DNA of 64,000 bases from Labia minor (Eukaryota; Arthropoda; Insecta; Dermaptera; Spongiphoridae). A model generated the notes under the pieces. The model did no database searches. It was not told the origin of the DNA and saw only the letters and a list, made by a program, of their open reading frames with translations. Below, piece after piece: positions 10,654 through 20,578 of this stretch. The translations under genes and the position numbers were made by a program. How positions within the stretch are numbered: the first letter of the stretch is position 1; each line of letters starts with the position of its first letter. Where the stretch lies: NCBI GenBank assembly GCA_963082975.1, contig OY720344.1, positions 32,275,172 to 32,339,171 of the forward strand. The letters are read 5' to 3'.

Positions 10654-11543
10654 TACGAGGTAGGGTCAAAAAGTTCGCGGAATTGGTTATTAAAAATTTA
10701 TTAAAAATATTTATAACATTCTTACATTATTTCCCTTCAAAATACTCTCCTCCTGCATCTACACATTTATTCCACCGTTCATATAATTGTTGGAAACACT
10801 CTTGAAAGCCGTTTTTTGAAAGTTCCTTCAGCCGCTCCGTCGCATTTTCAATCACCTCTGACGAATCAGCAAAACGATGTCCCTTCAATGCCATTTTTAA
10901 CCTTGGAAACAGGCAGGAAGCTGTCATCTGCATCAGCCATTTCAATCAAGTCCCTGGACAGGGTCACTCTCATTTCCTTTTGCTCAGGGGATAACATTTT
11001 TGGAACAAAGTGCAAGCAAACACGATGCATGTTCAAGTCATTATGAAGAATGCTGTGAACACTCCCATGTGAAATACCAACTTCAGAGGAACTATTGATG
11101 GTTGTTCGTCTGTCCGCACGCACAATTTGTCGAACGCGCTCAACATTGTATCTGTAGTGGAAGTGGAAGGCCGCCCAGTCCGAACGTGATCATCAATTGT
11201 TGTGCGACCGTCGCGAAAACGCTTATGCCACTCGTAAACTGCTGTTTTCTTCATCGCAGAATTTCCGTATGCTTTTTTTAGCATCTCAAGAGTCTCCAGC
11301 AACACACAGAATTTAATATTGCCACGCTGCTCTAATGACGACATTGCACAATCCGACGAAAGAAAGAAACTACGATCTACAATATTAAACACCGAACGCA
11401 CGGAACCAACTACAACTGCCTGCTAACCTCAAAAGCACATTCACTACCAGTTATGCCAACCTCACAAACAAAAATTTCCCTTTCAGCTAAGAAATACTTG
11501 ACTATAAGCGACCATTCCGCGAACTTTTTGACCCTACCTCGTA
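10654..11543 (-). mobile_element. Internally deleted mariner element
   Basis: Flanked by TA and bounded by near-identical inverted ends of about 28 bp ('acgaggtagggtcaaaaagt' at the left and its complement at the right). The length is about 890 bp, against about 1.3 kb for a full mariner. The interior encodes a decayed transposase on the minus strand. Well-preserved ends mean it could once have been mobilised by a transposase supplied elsewhere. Confidence 0.93.
10727..11344 (-). pseudogene. Mariner transposase pseudogene lacking the catalytic core
   Basis: Mariner transposases bind the terminal repeats through an N-terminal helix-turn-helix region and cut DNA with a D,D,D triad. The likely start is the Met at 11,344 (MSSLEQRGNIKFCVLLE). 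The N-terminal part with AVYEWHKRFRDGR is clear; a frameshift near 11,120 moves reading to EVGISHGSVHSILHNDLNM and then DLIEMADADDSFL. At about 10,920 the sequence jumps to LFPRLKMALKGHRFADSSEV and the normal C-terminus ending YFEGK. The region that should hold all three catalytic aspartates is deleted, so this copy cannot be active. At least one frameshift plus the deletion are visible. Confidence 0.93.
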
Positions 11544-13338
11544 TATATTTATTAATAAAAATCTACTAGATTATATATCAGAATTAAGGCTATATGATGA
11601 ATTTGCTGAAAAAAATATCTAAAGACAAATGTTAAATTAATACCACTTCAGAGAATTATTTTATCTTTTTATTAATTATTTTAAAATATTTGAAGCAAAC
11701 TTTATCCGAGAGACGTTTAACGTATACAAACCCTTATCTTTATTAAACATACTCCAAGTTCTTTGAAATTTGTGTTTATCTTGAAATAATTTAAGAAACT
11801 CTTTTCAACATAATTTTCATAATTTTTTTATGAGATTACTTAAAAAATTATCATAATAAAGCAATTATTTTACCGTTCATTGAGCCGAAATATACGGATT
11901 ATATATATTATTTAATTTCACTGTTTGGTTAATCGATATCGATGTTATATTGATTCGAATTTGAATTAAAATAAATAAAAAGAGAGAGAAAGATTGACCG
12001 TATTTGTGTCAATCTTCCTTCTACTCCACTACGTTCAATCAAACACTTGGGGCACAAAGTATATATACCCTAACTCTTGAGTGGAACGAACATACATCCA
12101 GAATTCACTCTCACTACGTGTAGCTTAAATTAATTGAATAGATATCCTTAATATACCTTAATATAATAATATAATGATTGTAGTGAATTAAACTTTAAAT
12201 TAAATAACTAGACAGTTGAGTGAAAAAATATATTCTGAATGTTTTTAAATTCAAATGAATTGAAAACATTAGCACAATTATTATAGTTAATAAAAAACAA
12301 AAACAAAAAAAAATGCTTTTATAAAATCCTTTACAAGGTAAATAAAGAATTACTTCACGCAGCAAGAATTTTAAATTTGAATTTTCAAATGGGCGCTTTT
12401 CAAGAGTCTGAATGAATATGTAAATTTTCTTCATATGTTTGTTTGTTTATGTATATACAAGCCTTTCTTTTGCATTTTAACCCCTTTTCACCTCAATTTA
12501 ATGGAAAACGATTCAGAGGGATCTTGTCGTTACAACAGCGGAACTATTTTCTATTTAAATTTGTATTTAAGCATTAAAATATTAATAGTACGAATATAAT
12601 AATGTTATTAATTAATTTTTACTAAGATTTTGAATGAACGAGTCTCTCTCTCTCATATAGTTCTAAAAAATTAAGAAAACATTAAATATATAAAAAGAAT
12701 TATATATAAGTATATATTATATTGTGCTTTAAACATTTTATTAATTTTAATTCTAATTCATAAAAATGATGTTAACTCTAAATAAACTGAATAAACAGTA
12801 AAATTAATATAAATAGTTTTAAATGAACTTTAAAGAGACGTTTCACTTTTATTAATATATTTTCTTTATGCGCATTCAGACTGTTATATCATTACATGAA
12901 CTTTCTTCTTTCCAATCCTATTATGACGCAACAGACGAAATGCACATAAAACAAATAAATCGATAACATTTAATTAATTAATTATTGCATGTGATTAAAT
13001 TTATTAATTCCATAATTTATTAAAGTATTTTAAATTTATATTATTTATTTAAATTTAATTTAAATACATAGTATGTTAAATAAGTAAAAAAACAAAAAAC
13101 ACAAATTTGAACTTTATGAAGAATTATAAATAAGAATTAGAATTGATAACTTTTTTTTATATCTATTTTATATATTTTTTTTATTATTTATGTATTTATA
13201 CATAAATTATTGTAAAACCAGCAAATTACTCTTAAATCATACACAATATTACAAAAAAGAGTTGTATTTAAATAAATTATAAAAAATAAAATATATCTTC
13301 ACAATATTTTTCGGTACAGAATTAATACCGAGGTATAA
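11544..13338. other. AT-rich non-genic stretch
   Basis: No repeat family or gene recognised. A more balanced block at 11,985-12,125 contains a 'tatatata' run followed by mixed sequence; promoter-like composition is possible but nothing downstream supports a gene. A 79-codon minus-strand open frame at 12,195-12,434 is Phe/Ile/Leu-rich low-complexity translation. Confidence 0.55.
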
Positions 13339-14130
13339 TAAGTTGACCTGTGGCCAGGCACAGAACCCGCCAACGGTCTGAAATAAATTAATTTCAAGCT
13401 ACAGAAACAATTTCAAATAATTTAAATGTATCTATTAATGTAATAAAAAACAGATATGAATATAACATAAATATTTTTAATTTTATTTTATTTATAATAT
13501 ATAAGGATGCGCTGGCTGTGACGTCATGAGGGGCTGGATGACGTCATATAATTTTAAATTAAGAAAAAACTAATGAAGATTATTTTTCCCGAGGATAAAA
13601 CCAATACAAAGTGCATGATTCGTGGAGATATGTAAAAAATATCCTCATGTGAAATTTGGTGTGAAAATAACCCTTCCCTTCCTATCTTCGATCCGTAAAA
13701 CTACCACTTCCGGTTTCCAGATATACACCAAAAGTTGATCAATTCATCCCACTGATGCATTAAGTAAATATACCAAATTTCATCAAAATCGGTTGAGCCG
13801 TTCAGGCTGTACACATCTATACGGACGGACAGACTGACAGACATCATGCTAAAAATACTTTTTTTCTGTTAAGAAAATGCATGATTCGTGGTGATATGTA
13901 AAAATCTCCACATGTGAAATTTGGTGTGAAAACAATACCTCCCTTACTATCGTCGGTCGGTAAAAATTGAAAGTGTGATTTATTGAGATTTTAATAAATT
14001 TTATTTTTTGTTATAAACAAAATTGAATTCTATTTTAAAATAATATTTGAAAGAATTTAATTTATTAACTATTTTATTGTTATTTAAAAATATCTAGTTA
14101 ACTAAATAATTTTTTTATTGATGCACTTTA
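13339..14130 (+). repeat. R1 interspersed repeat, copy C, with 3' extension
   Basis: A full R1 unit (13,339-13,970) with two intact TGACGTCA palindromes, both internal duplicates and the terminal 'cgtcggtcggtaaaaa', followed by the same roughly 160-bp tail as copy B with very few differences. The left flanks of B and C are unrelated, and after 'gatgcactt' the right flanks diverge. The 5' block is slightly mutated ('cagaacccgccaacgg'). Confidence 0.92.
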
Positions 14131-15377
14131 TAATAAACTTTATTATTATTACATTTTGATTACATCTTTTATTATAAAACTAATAAATTTTTTAATAGAT
14201 AATTCTACTAATTCAAAGTGTTTTTTTTAATATTATATACATCATTCATCTCATAAATTTAATCAATAATATTTTAAATATATATCTTTTATCCATTCGC
14301 GTCTTATCGTGCTGCTATCCCATCGAATTTGTCGTTTTATAATTCGCTATTCATGATGACTAATAGCCATGTTATTCCAAGTGAGAAATCTTGCATAGCA
14401 TTCAAATCATATTGAAAACGTCATGCACTACTGAATTGCATCTGATGGAAAACTTTCGTTTGTTCATTATTCACTATTTATCCCGGAATCCAATCAAAAT
14501 AACAAAAAATATAAAAATTCATTAAATTGTTTACATATTCTGAGTTAATAAAATTTAATTTATATTATTCTGAAAATAAAAAATATTGAAGTCATATTTA
14601 TTTAAATGGTCTGATATAATTATTATTTACTAATAACAAATCAATTTACGTAAGTAAAAATCATTGATTTTTATTTAATAAAAAAATATAGGAATATATT
14701 TAAAAAATAATAATAATAAATTGAAACGCACGTAATTTGTTTAATGAAAATAAAATATAAGTAAAATGATAATAAACAATATAAAGTAATCCCAATTAAA
14801 ATAGAAATTAAATTTCCATTTTATAATATTCGTTGTATACTTCAAAATAGATATTACGTTACATATTATTCTAAAAACGTCATAATAAAATACTGATTAG
14901 CCAAGGACAAAATTAATTATTTTTATAAAAGAAAAAAATATTATACATCATTGATTAAATTAAAAAAAAATTTTTTAATTCTTTTTTTATTCTTTTATTT
15001 TAAATATAACTAAGGAGCTGAAATCGGGGAAGAAAATTATTTTAATTTGATGCAGGTATCGATTGAATTATGCAACCTTCTTTCATCCTAGTTACATAGA
15101 AATACCATCACCTACTTGGCATTGTCTCAGAGTAAAATCGCAAACCACCGCGATAAATCGCTTTCTGAGGAATAGTGGCTGTTGTCGTAAGTGGATACCA
15201 ATTGGAAATTGGATACCAATTGCTGGGAGAATTCAGTAAGCAAATTATGATGCATACACATTGTCATATTTTACTTTCGTCGGAGAGTTCATCTCATTAC
15301 AACAAATGAATAATCAGATATATCACATTTATAGTCTTCTACACGAATATCTCGTTTTGCGCCGTTCAGTTTTTGCG
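14131..15377. other. AT-rich non-genic stretch
   Basis: A/T-rich without recognised elements up to about 15,000. From 15,000 to 15,377 composition is more balanced and includes a local duplication ('ggataccaattg' occurring twice near 15,195-15,225). It directly adjoins a LINE fragment but I see no LINE similarity in it. Confidence 0.55.
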
Positions 15378-15722
15378 TTTTTTCGAATCGCAGCCTTCTC
15401 GATTTTATAATTCTAACTATATCTGGAGATGGATGCATAGAGGTCATGCAATTCCTCGTTATGCAGTCTCCGCCATTCCCCATTCTTTAGCTCTTAAATG
15501 CTTCGCAGAATCCTATTCTCAAATACTCTAAATCTAATCTCGTCACCCAAGGTCATAGACCATGCCTCACACCCATATAATACAACCGGTAAAATAATTG
15601 TTTTATATATTTTAATTTTTATCCCCTTTGATAATATTTTTGACGCGATAAGCCCCTTTACGGCATGATAACAGGCGCTTCCCGATTGCAACTTCGCTTT
15701 AAATTCTTCTCAAATATTATTA
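15378..15722 (-). pseudogene. LINE reverse-transcriptase C-terminal fragment
   Basis: On the minus strand the frame reads EEFKAKLQSGSACYHAVKGL, then KIKIYKTIILPVVLYGCEAW and SMTLGDEIRFRVFENRILRS followed by a stop. After a shift of frame it continues with EWG..RLHN-type sequence to 'aaatcgagaaggctgcgat'. This is the region after the polymerase active site in non-LTR retrotransposons whose C-terminus ends with an RLRWAGHV-type motif. The same stretch occurs at 27,751 and 31,594. It is truncated at both ends and frame-disrupted. Confidence 0.9.
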
Positions 15723-17289
15723 AATGTTTAGTTTGTTGAATTTTCTTTTTAAAAAGTAGTATTTTAGTAACCCTGGAACCTATCTTCGATCTTCAAATGG
15801 TTTGCTGAAGAAAATCTTAATTCACTTTGCGTCGTTTCAATTTGCGTGTTTTTGGAACGTAACCCCGACGCAAAGTGAGGTATTGGCGTATTAGAGAATT
15901 TTTCTTTCCAAACATTGCGAATAAAGAAACATATTAAGTTCACAATAAAAATAAAATAAAATATGAGTATTTGATATTTCTTTTAGAAACTTAAAATAAA
16001 TAAAATAAAAACTTTCAAAATAATCACTCACTTCATACAATGGATATTGAGATCGATCCGCTAAAAGCGTAAACATTATTTTTTAAAAATACTCCTTTTT
16101 TTCATTTGAAATGAATTTCTATTCATATTAAGGTCTTTATTTATCCAGAGAAGGCTGAAAAATATCAAAAGAGCTTATGTCACAAACAAACTTACTCGAC
16201 TTTAGAATGGGAAAGAAAGTGCGTTTAAATAAGAAAGCATTGATGCGTATGTCTCCTCTTTTTCCAACTCGTTTCGCATATTTCTATAAGGTTTTTGGTC
16301 TTTAAATAAATAAATATATTTATTTATATAGTATATATAAGTAGACAGAACAAAACAATAATTGCTATTCTGGTGATGCGAAAGTGAATAATCTCGAATA
16401 CGTTGGGAGGAGCAGTCAGCTTTACTTGATAAGGATATTCCTTCTTGTTCTGGATTTGATGGTTCTTTTTTTTTGATTGTCATACGTGGAAGAATGGAAG
16501 AATGTAGAAGAAAGAACCGACTAAAGGACGGTCACCTTTATTTTGAGACTCCGTTTGCCAGATCCATTCACGTTTGCTGATTGATTGCACTCAACTCGAA
16601 GTGGATTATTATAAAACAAAAAAAAATGATTAAAATTAAATTAAGTATCTATTCTTCACAAAGACTCATAAAAAAAAAAAATTGTATATCGTGAGTGGAC
16701 CCCTTAAAATCTCAATCGACAAAAAATTTTGCTTTTGAAAATTTGACTGATGAAACTCTATTCTTAATTTAATCATTTCACTTTGGTATAATTTATTCAT
16801 ATAATATAATTACTCTACCAATAATTATTTATTCAGTGATATTTATAAATTTCATTTTTTTTTTATTATTTATTTCTTAAAATAGGCTGATAAATTAATT
16901 AATAATATTAAACACTTTTTTAATCGTTTTTTTTTCTTTCACTTCACATTTTAACTTTCTTATTTCCATAAATTGATTTTACGATTTTTATTTTTATTTA
17001 ATTTTTTTTTTTATTTTTTGTTGATCTTCCTCGATAGTTTAACTTTGATTTGATTTTTTGATGACTGTTGTTTTATTCTTGGTTAAACATTTTTCAAGTT
17101 AATCAAACTGATAAATACAACCATAAATTTGATAATTAGAGCATTAAAAAAGAGATTTTGTATGGTCAAGAACGCTTCCCCTTGGTTTATTTTCCACTTG
17201 TAGGCATAATAAATGTTCCAAATACAAATAAATTTTAAAGAAAAATGCACCTGATTTGTTTTAGTATAGTGAAGGAATTGCAATCGGTT
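15723..17289. other. AT-rich non-genic stretch
   Basis: No recognised element. Slightly more balanced blocks occur at 15,770-15,900 and 16,360-16,600. A 93-codon minus-strand frame (16,202-16,483) is of mixed composition but shows no domain and no splice context, so it is not called. Confidence 0.5.
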
Positions 17290-17500
17290 GGTGGAGTGTT
17301 GTTGTTGTTAGGTGGGTTGTCGTCTGTCCCGTGGGCGACCTGGGTTCTCTGCCTTCCCTCTTTATAGGCCCAGTCCGAAAGCGAAGGCTCTGTGGAGGCC
17401 AACGCCCTGCTACTACCCAGCAGCTTCAGACCTGGTGTCTGGTGCTAACCATCTTAATGAAGACATGCCTTCGAGATAAGTCATGGTTTTTTTCGGATTG
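17290..17500. other. GC-richer block with a GTT trinucleotide edge, unidentified
   Basis: About 200 bp of clearly higher G+C than its surroundings, starting with 'gttgttgttgtt' on the plus strand. Read on the minus strand it would end in (AAC)n, the sort of tail some SINEs and LINEs carry. No tRNA-type promoter boxes were found and no frame resembles a known protein. A 3' piece of a retroposon is one possibility; a short non-coding exon is another. Confidence 0.4.
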
Positions 17501-18654
17501 AGAAAATTGCACCAGTTCAAAAAGATGAGTAGTTAAGCCAGTTGAAATGGCCCAGGGAAACAGAACAAACAGCTTCTTTTAAAACTTACCACTATCTCTT
17601 TTTCCATTTCAATCGAAACATTTTTCTTAAGTTCTGTGAATTTTAACACTTCCAAGTTTATCGTATTATTAATGTAATTTAAAACAAATATATATTTACA
17701 TATACTTACATGTATACAGTCCTGAATTTCACCTAAGTACTATTTCTTTTTTTAAATAATAATAATAAAATAAAGAAAATACTAGCAAGTGTGTATCATT
17801 ATCTTGCGTCATTTTAATGATGAAATATACCTAAAATATTATTTTTACTTTTTATTTATGAAAGATACTTTTATTTGATTGGTTTTAAATGTTATTTTTC
17901 TTTATAAATAACAGGAGGAATGGTAGAGATTGCATAACGAAGAATTAATTGCATAACCTTTAAGCATCCCCAAACATAAAATCGAAATGAAAGTCTATTT
18001 TAAAGGGAAATCAATTCGAAACCACAGGTTGGTTGATAATATAAAGAAAGATAGATATAAGGGAATTGGTTTAGGGTGTTTACTTTGTGAAAAAATGGAA
18101 AAGAAAAATGAGGAAAAATAATGTATATTCGTAGTAAGAGTAATTCTCAGAATCCCAATAGTAAAATAACGGTCTTTTTAAATTGTAAAATATAATTAAA
18201 TAAATAAAAGGGAATTTAGAGAGGATAGATATTAGTTGAAGGTAGGTTAGAATCAAGTCGACTTGTGAAATGTGGGTACGTTAAGATGGGGAACTCTGAA
18301 GGGGGATCAACAAAAATTTTCATACAAAATAACATCGTAATATTTTTTTATTTTTAACATAAGTACAATGTATAAATATAAAAAAAAATGTATAATATTT
18401 TATTCCTCAACATATTTTTTATTTGAGTGAATTTGTTTCAGTAGATTGTTGTCATTTTTTAAAATATTGTAAAAATCATCACAAGAATTTGTTAAATTAT
18501 ATTTGAAAGATAAATTGGCTTTCAAAGTTTCAACATTAATTTTGATTTTTCGTAGCCCTTATAATTTTTAGAACGCAAAACAATTATTTTCATAAATATA
18601 AAATATAACTTAATTCTAAAAGTCGGGTCTTTTGAAAAATGTTGTAAGACTCGG
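17501..18654. other. AT-rich non-genic stretch
   Basis: A/T-rich with no recognised gene or repeat family. A segment at 18,235-18,310 is a little more balanced, without open frames of interest. Confidence 0.55.
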
Positions 18655-18713
18655 GACAAATTGTGAAAAATCGGGTCTGTCCCGTCAAAAGCGGGACTTC
18701 TGGTCACCTTAGG
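18655..18713. mobile_element. hAT-like terminal fragment
   Basis: The segment 'cccgtcaaaagcgggac' followed by 'ttctggtcaccttag' resembles the ends of hAT-type elements that read TAGGGTGACCAGA on the opposite strand. A matching opposite end is not found within the preceding kilobase, so only one end is supported. Confidence 0.4.
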
Positions 18714-18767
18714 CTACGGTGCCCAAGAATTTTCGTTTTGCTACGGTGCCCAAGAATTTTTGTTTTC
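18714..18767. repeat. 27-bp tandem duplication
   Basis: Two adjacent copies of a 27-bp unit beginning 'ctacggtgcccaagaattt', differing at about one base. It directly follows the hAT-like end. A local duplication, no coding sense. Confidence 0.9.
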
Positions 18768-19174
18768 AGTAGGGCCAAAGAAATAGAGAGAATTAGAAGT
18801 TTTTATTTAAGCCTTGATTAACTACTATATAATATATAATGATATAATCTCTTTTCAGACTCCTTCTGCTTATATCCGAACCAAATTATCAACAATTTAG
18901 GATTTAATTATAATTAGAGCTTTAATGAGATGGTAAATTCCACTCTCTTTGTTCAGTCATTTATAAGAAAAGCAAAACTTTTATCCAGTTGAATTTTTGT
19001 TATATAAACGAAAAAAAAAATATTATTTTAATAATCCATTAAGAAATATTTTTTAAAAATTATATATATATTCAAATAAATTATGAGAATTAAAAATCTC
19101 ATTCTTTTCTTAATTTATAATAAAAATTGATTTTTAATCAATATATAGATATAGATTATAGATTGTTTAGATCA

Positions 19175-19617
19175 GTGGTCGAGGAACTTTTTTAATCATT
19201 ACCCCAAAATATTTTTTTTTGTAAATTGATATTACACGATAGTGAGAGCAAAAAAAAAACGAAATCGCCTCTTTTTAGAATCTTTCATATTATAGCCCCC
19301 ATGATAATTTTGAAAAGAAAACAATAACTAAAAATTTAATTTAAATTTAATTTATTCAATTGGCAAGTATATAATATAGCAATATACAACAGTAATAATT
19401 GTAATATAAGTAACAAGATACAAATAACTCGGGAACACTATTGGTGGGTAGTGAGATGGCGTGGCCTGCATATGTCACTAAATTGTTTAAGTTCAAAAAA
19501 ATAATTTGTAAAAATACAAACAGGTTTATAAAATAGCAAATAAAAATATATACTTTTTACTCACAAAAGTTTCATTTTTACCCAATTTGGGGTAATTTAC
19601 CCAGGTTCTCCGACCGC
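19175..19617. mobile_element. hAT-like MITE with target duplication
   Basis: Ends are short inverted repeats: 'gtggtcgaggaac' at the left and 'gttctccgaccgc' at the right. The 7-bp sequence TAGATCA flanks both sides (19,168-19,174 and 19,618-19,624). 'ttaccccaaaat' near the left pairs in sense with 'atttggggtaa' near the right, extending the inverted structure. The 443-bp interior has no transposase. The 7-8-bp duplication and end sequence fit hAT-type non-autonomous elements. Confidence 0.82.
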
Positions 19618-19624
19618 TAGATCA

Positions 19625-20103
19625 AACACTCACAAGTTTACAGTGTTTTAATATTTACCTTCAAACTAGTTATTTATTAATTAAAAAAAAAAGAAAATTC
19701 TTTATTGGACAATTCTACATGTACTGTAGTTTGAAACAATTTTAAAAGTTTTGTATAAATATATTAGAGACGAACAATACAGTGTACTTACGTATAAAGC
19801 CATACCTAATAAAATAATTTGTAACAAAAGCTAGCACAAACAAAAGAATCTATTTTAAACCATTTATATTACCATCTAAAAACAAAGTTACGAATTACAT
19901 TAGAAATGAAAGGAATATCATTTTTGAAAATACAATAGTTGTATTGTGCTTATTCAAATGATGAGATACTAAAGCAGTTTCAGACTGAAAATGTTAGCCT
20001 TTTTATTTAGAAATGTTAAATAAATCCAAAAATATATTTTAAATTATTTTATGTAGAAAACTATGGTTAAAACTATAGTTGTGTATACCACTAAACCAAA
20101 TTG
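19625..20103. other. AT-rich non-genic stretch
   Basis: Nothing recognised; A/T-rich with no notable open frame or repeat family. Confidence 0.6.
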
Positions 20104-20578
20104 ATACGAGAGGTCAATAAGTCCGTGTCTTTTTGAATTTCCTGTCTCTTAAATGAAACACCGCTTCAGTCACCAGGCAATTCAGTTGAATTCCTGTCGA
20201 AATTTGAATCAGCTGGATCTTTTAGTTTTGGTTTGACTACCTTGTGATTTGAGAAGAAAATGCGAAAATGTGAATATCCATGAAAATCCATGAATTGGAA
20301 TACAAATCGCTTCCTCACCCGCCCTGTTCTCCGGATTTAGTCCGGAATGACTATTTCTTATTTTCAAACCTGAAGAAATGATTCGGCGGAAAGAGATTTG
20401 ACTCCAACGATGAAATCATCTCACAAACAAATAACTATTTTAATATCCTCGATATATCTTATTTTTTGGAAGGGATGAAAAAATTGGAGTGTATAGACCT
20501 CAAAGGAGACTAAGTTGAAAAATAAAATAATTTTTTAACCAAAACCTGTGTTTCATTCAAATAGTCACGGACTTTTAT
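20104..20578 (+). mobile_element. M1 mariner MITE
   Basis: Starts with 'acgagaggtcaataagtccg' and ends with 'agtcacggactttt', the right end being shorter than in other copies (the outer 'attgacctgccctcgta' part is lost). Inside is a remnant of the transposase C-terminus: HPPCSPDLVRNDYFLFSNLK, then a shift to FDSNDEIISQTNNYFNILD and YFLEGMKKLE. The Asp in SPDL corresponds to the third catalytic position of mariner transposases; the rest of the catalytic domain is deleted. Confidence 0.88.

Noticed and set aside
10524-11046. Plus-strand open frames over the mariner elements
   Set aside because: They are antisense shadows of the minus-strand transposase remnants.
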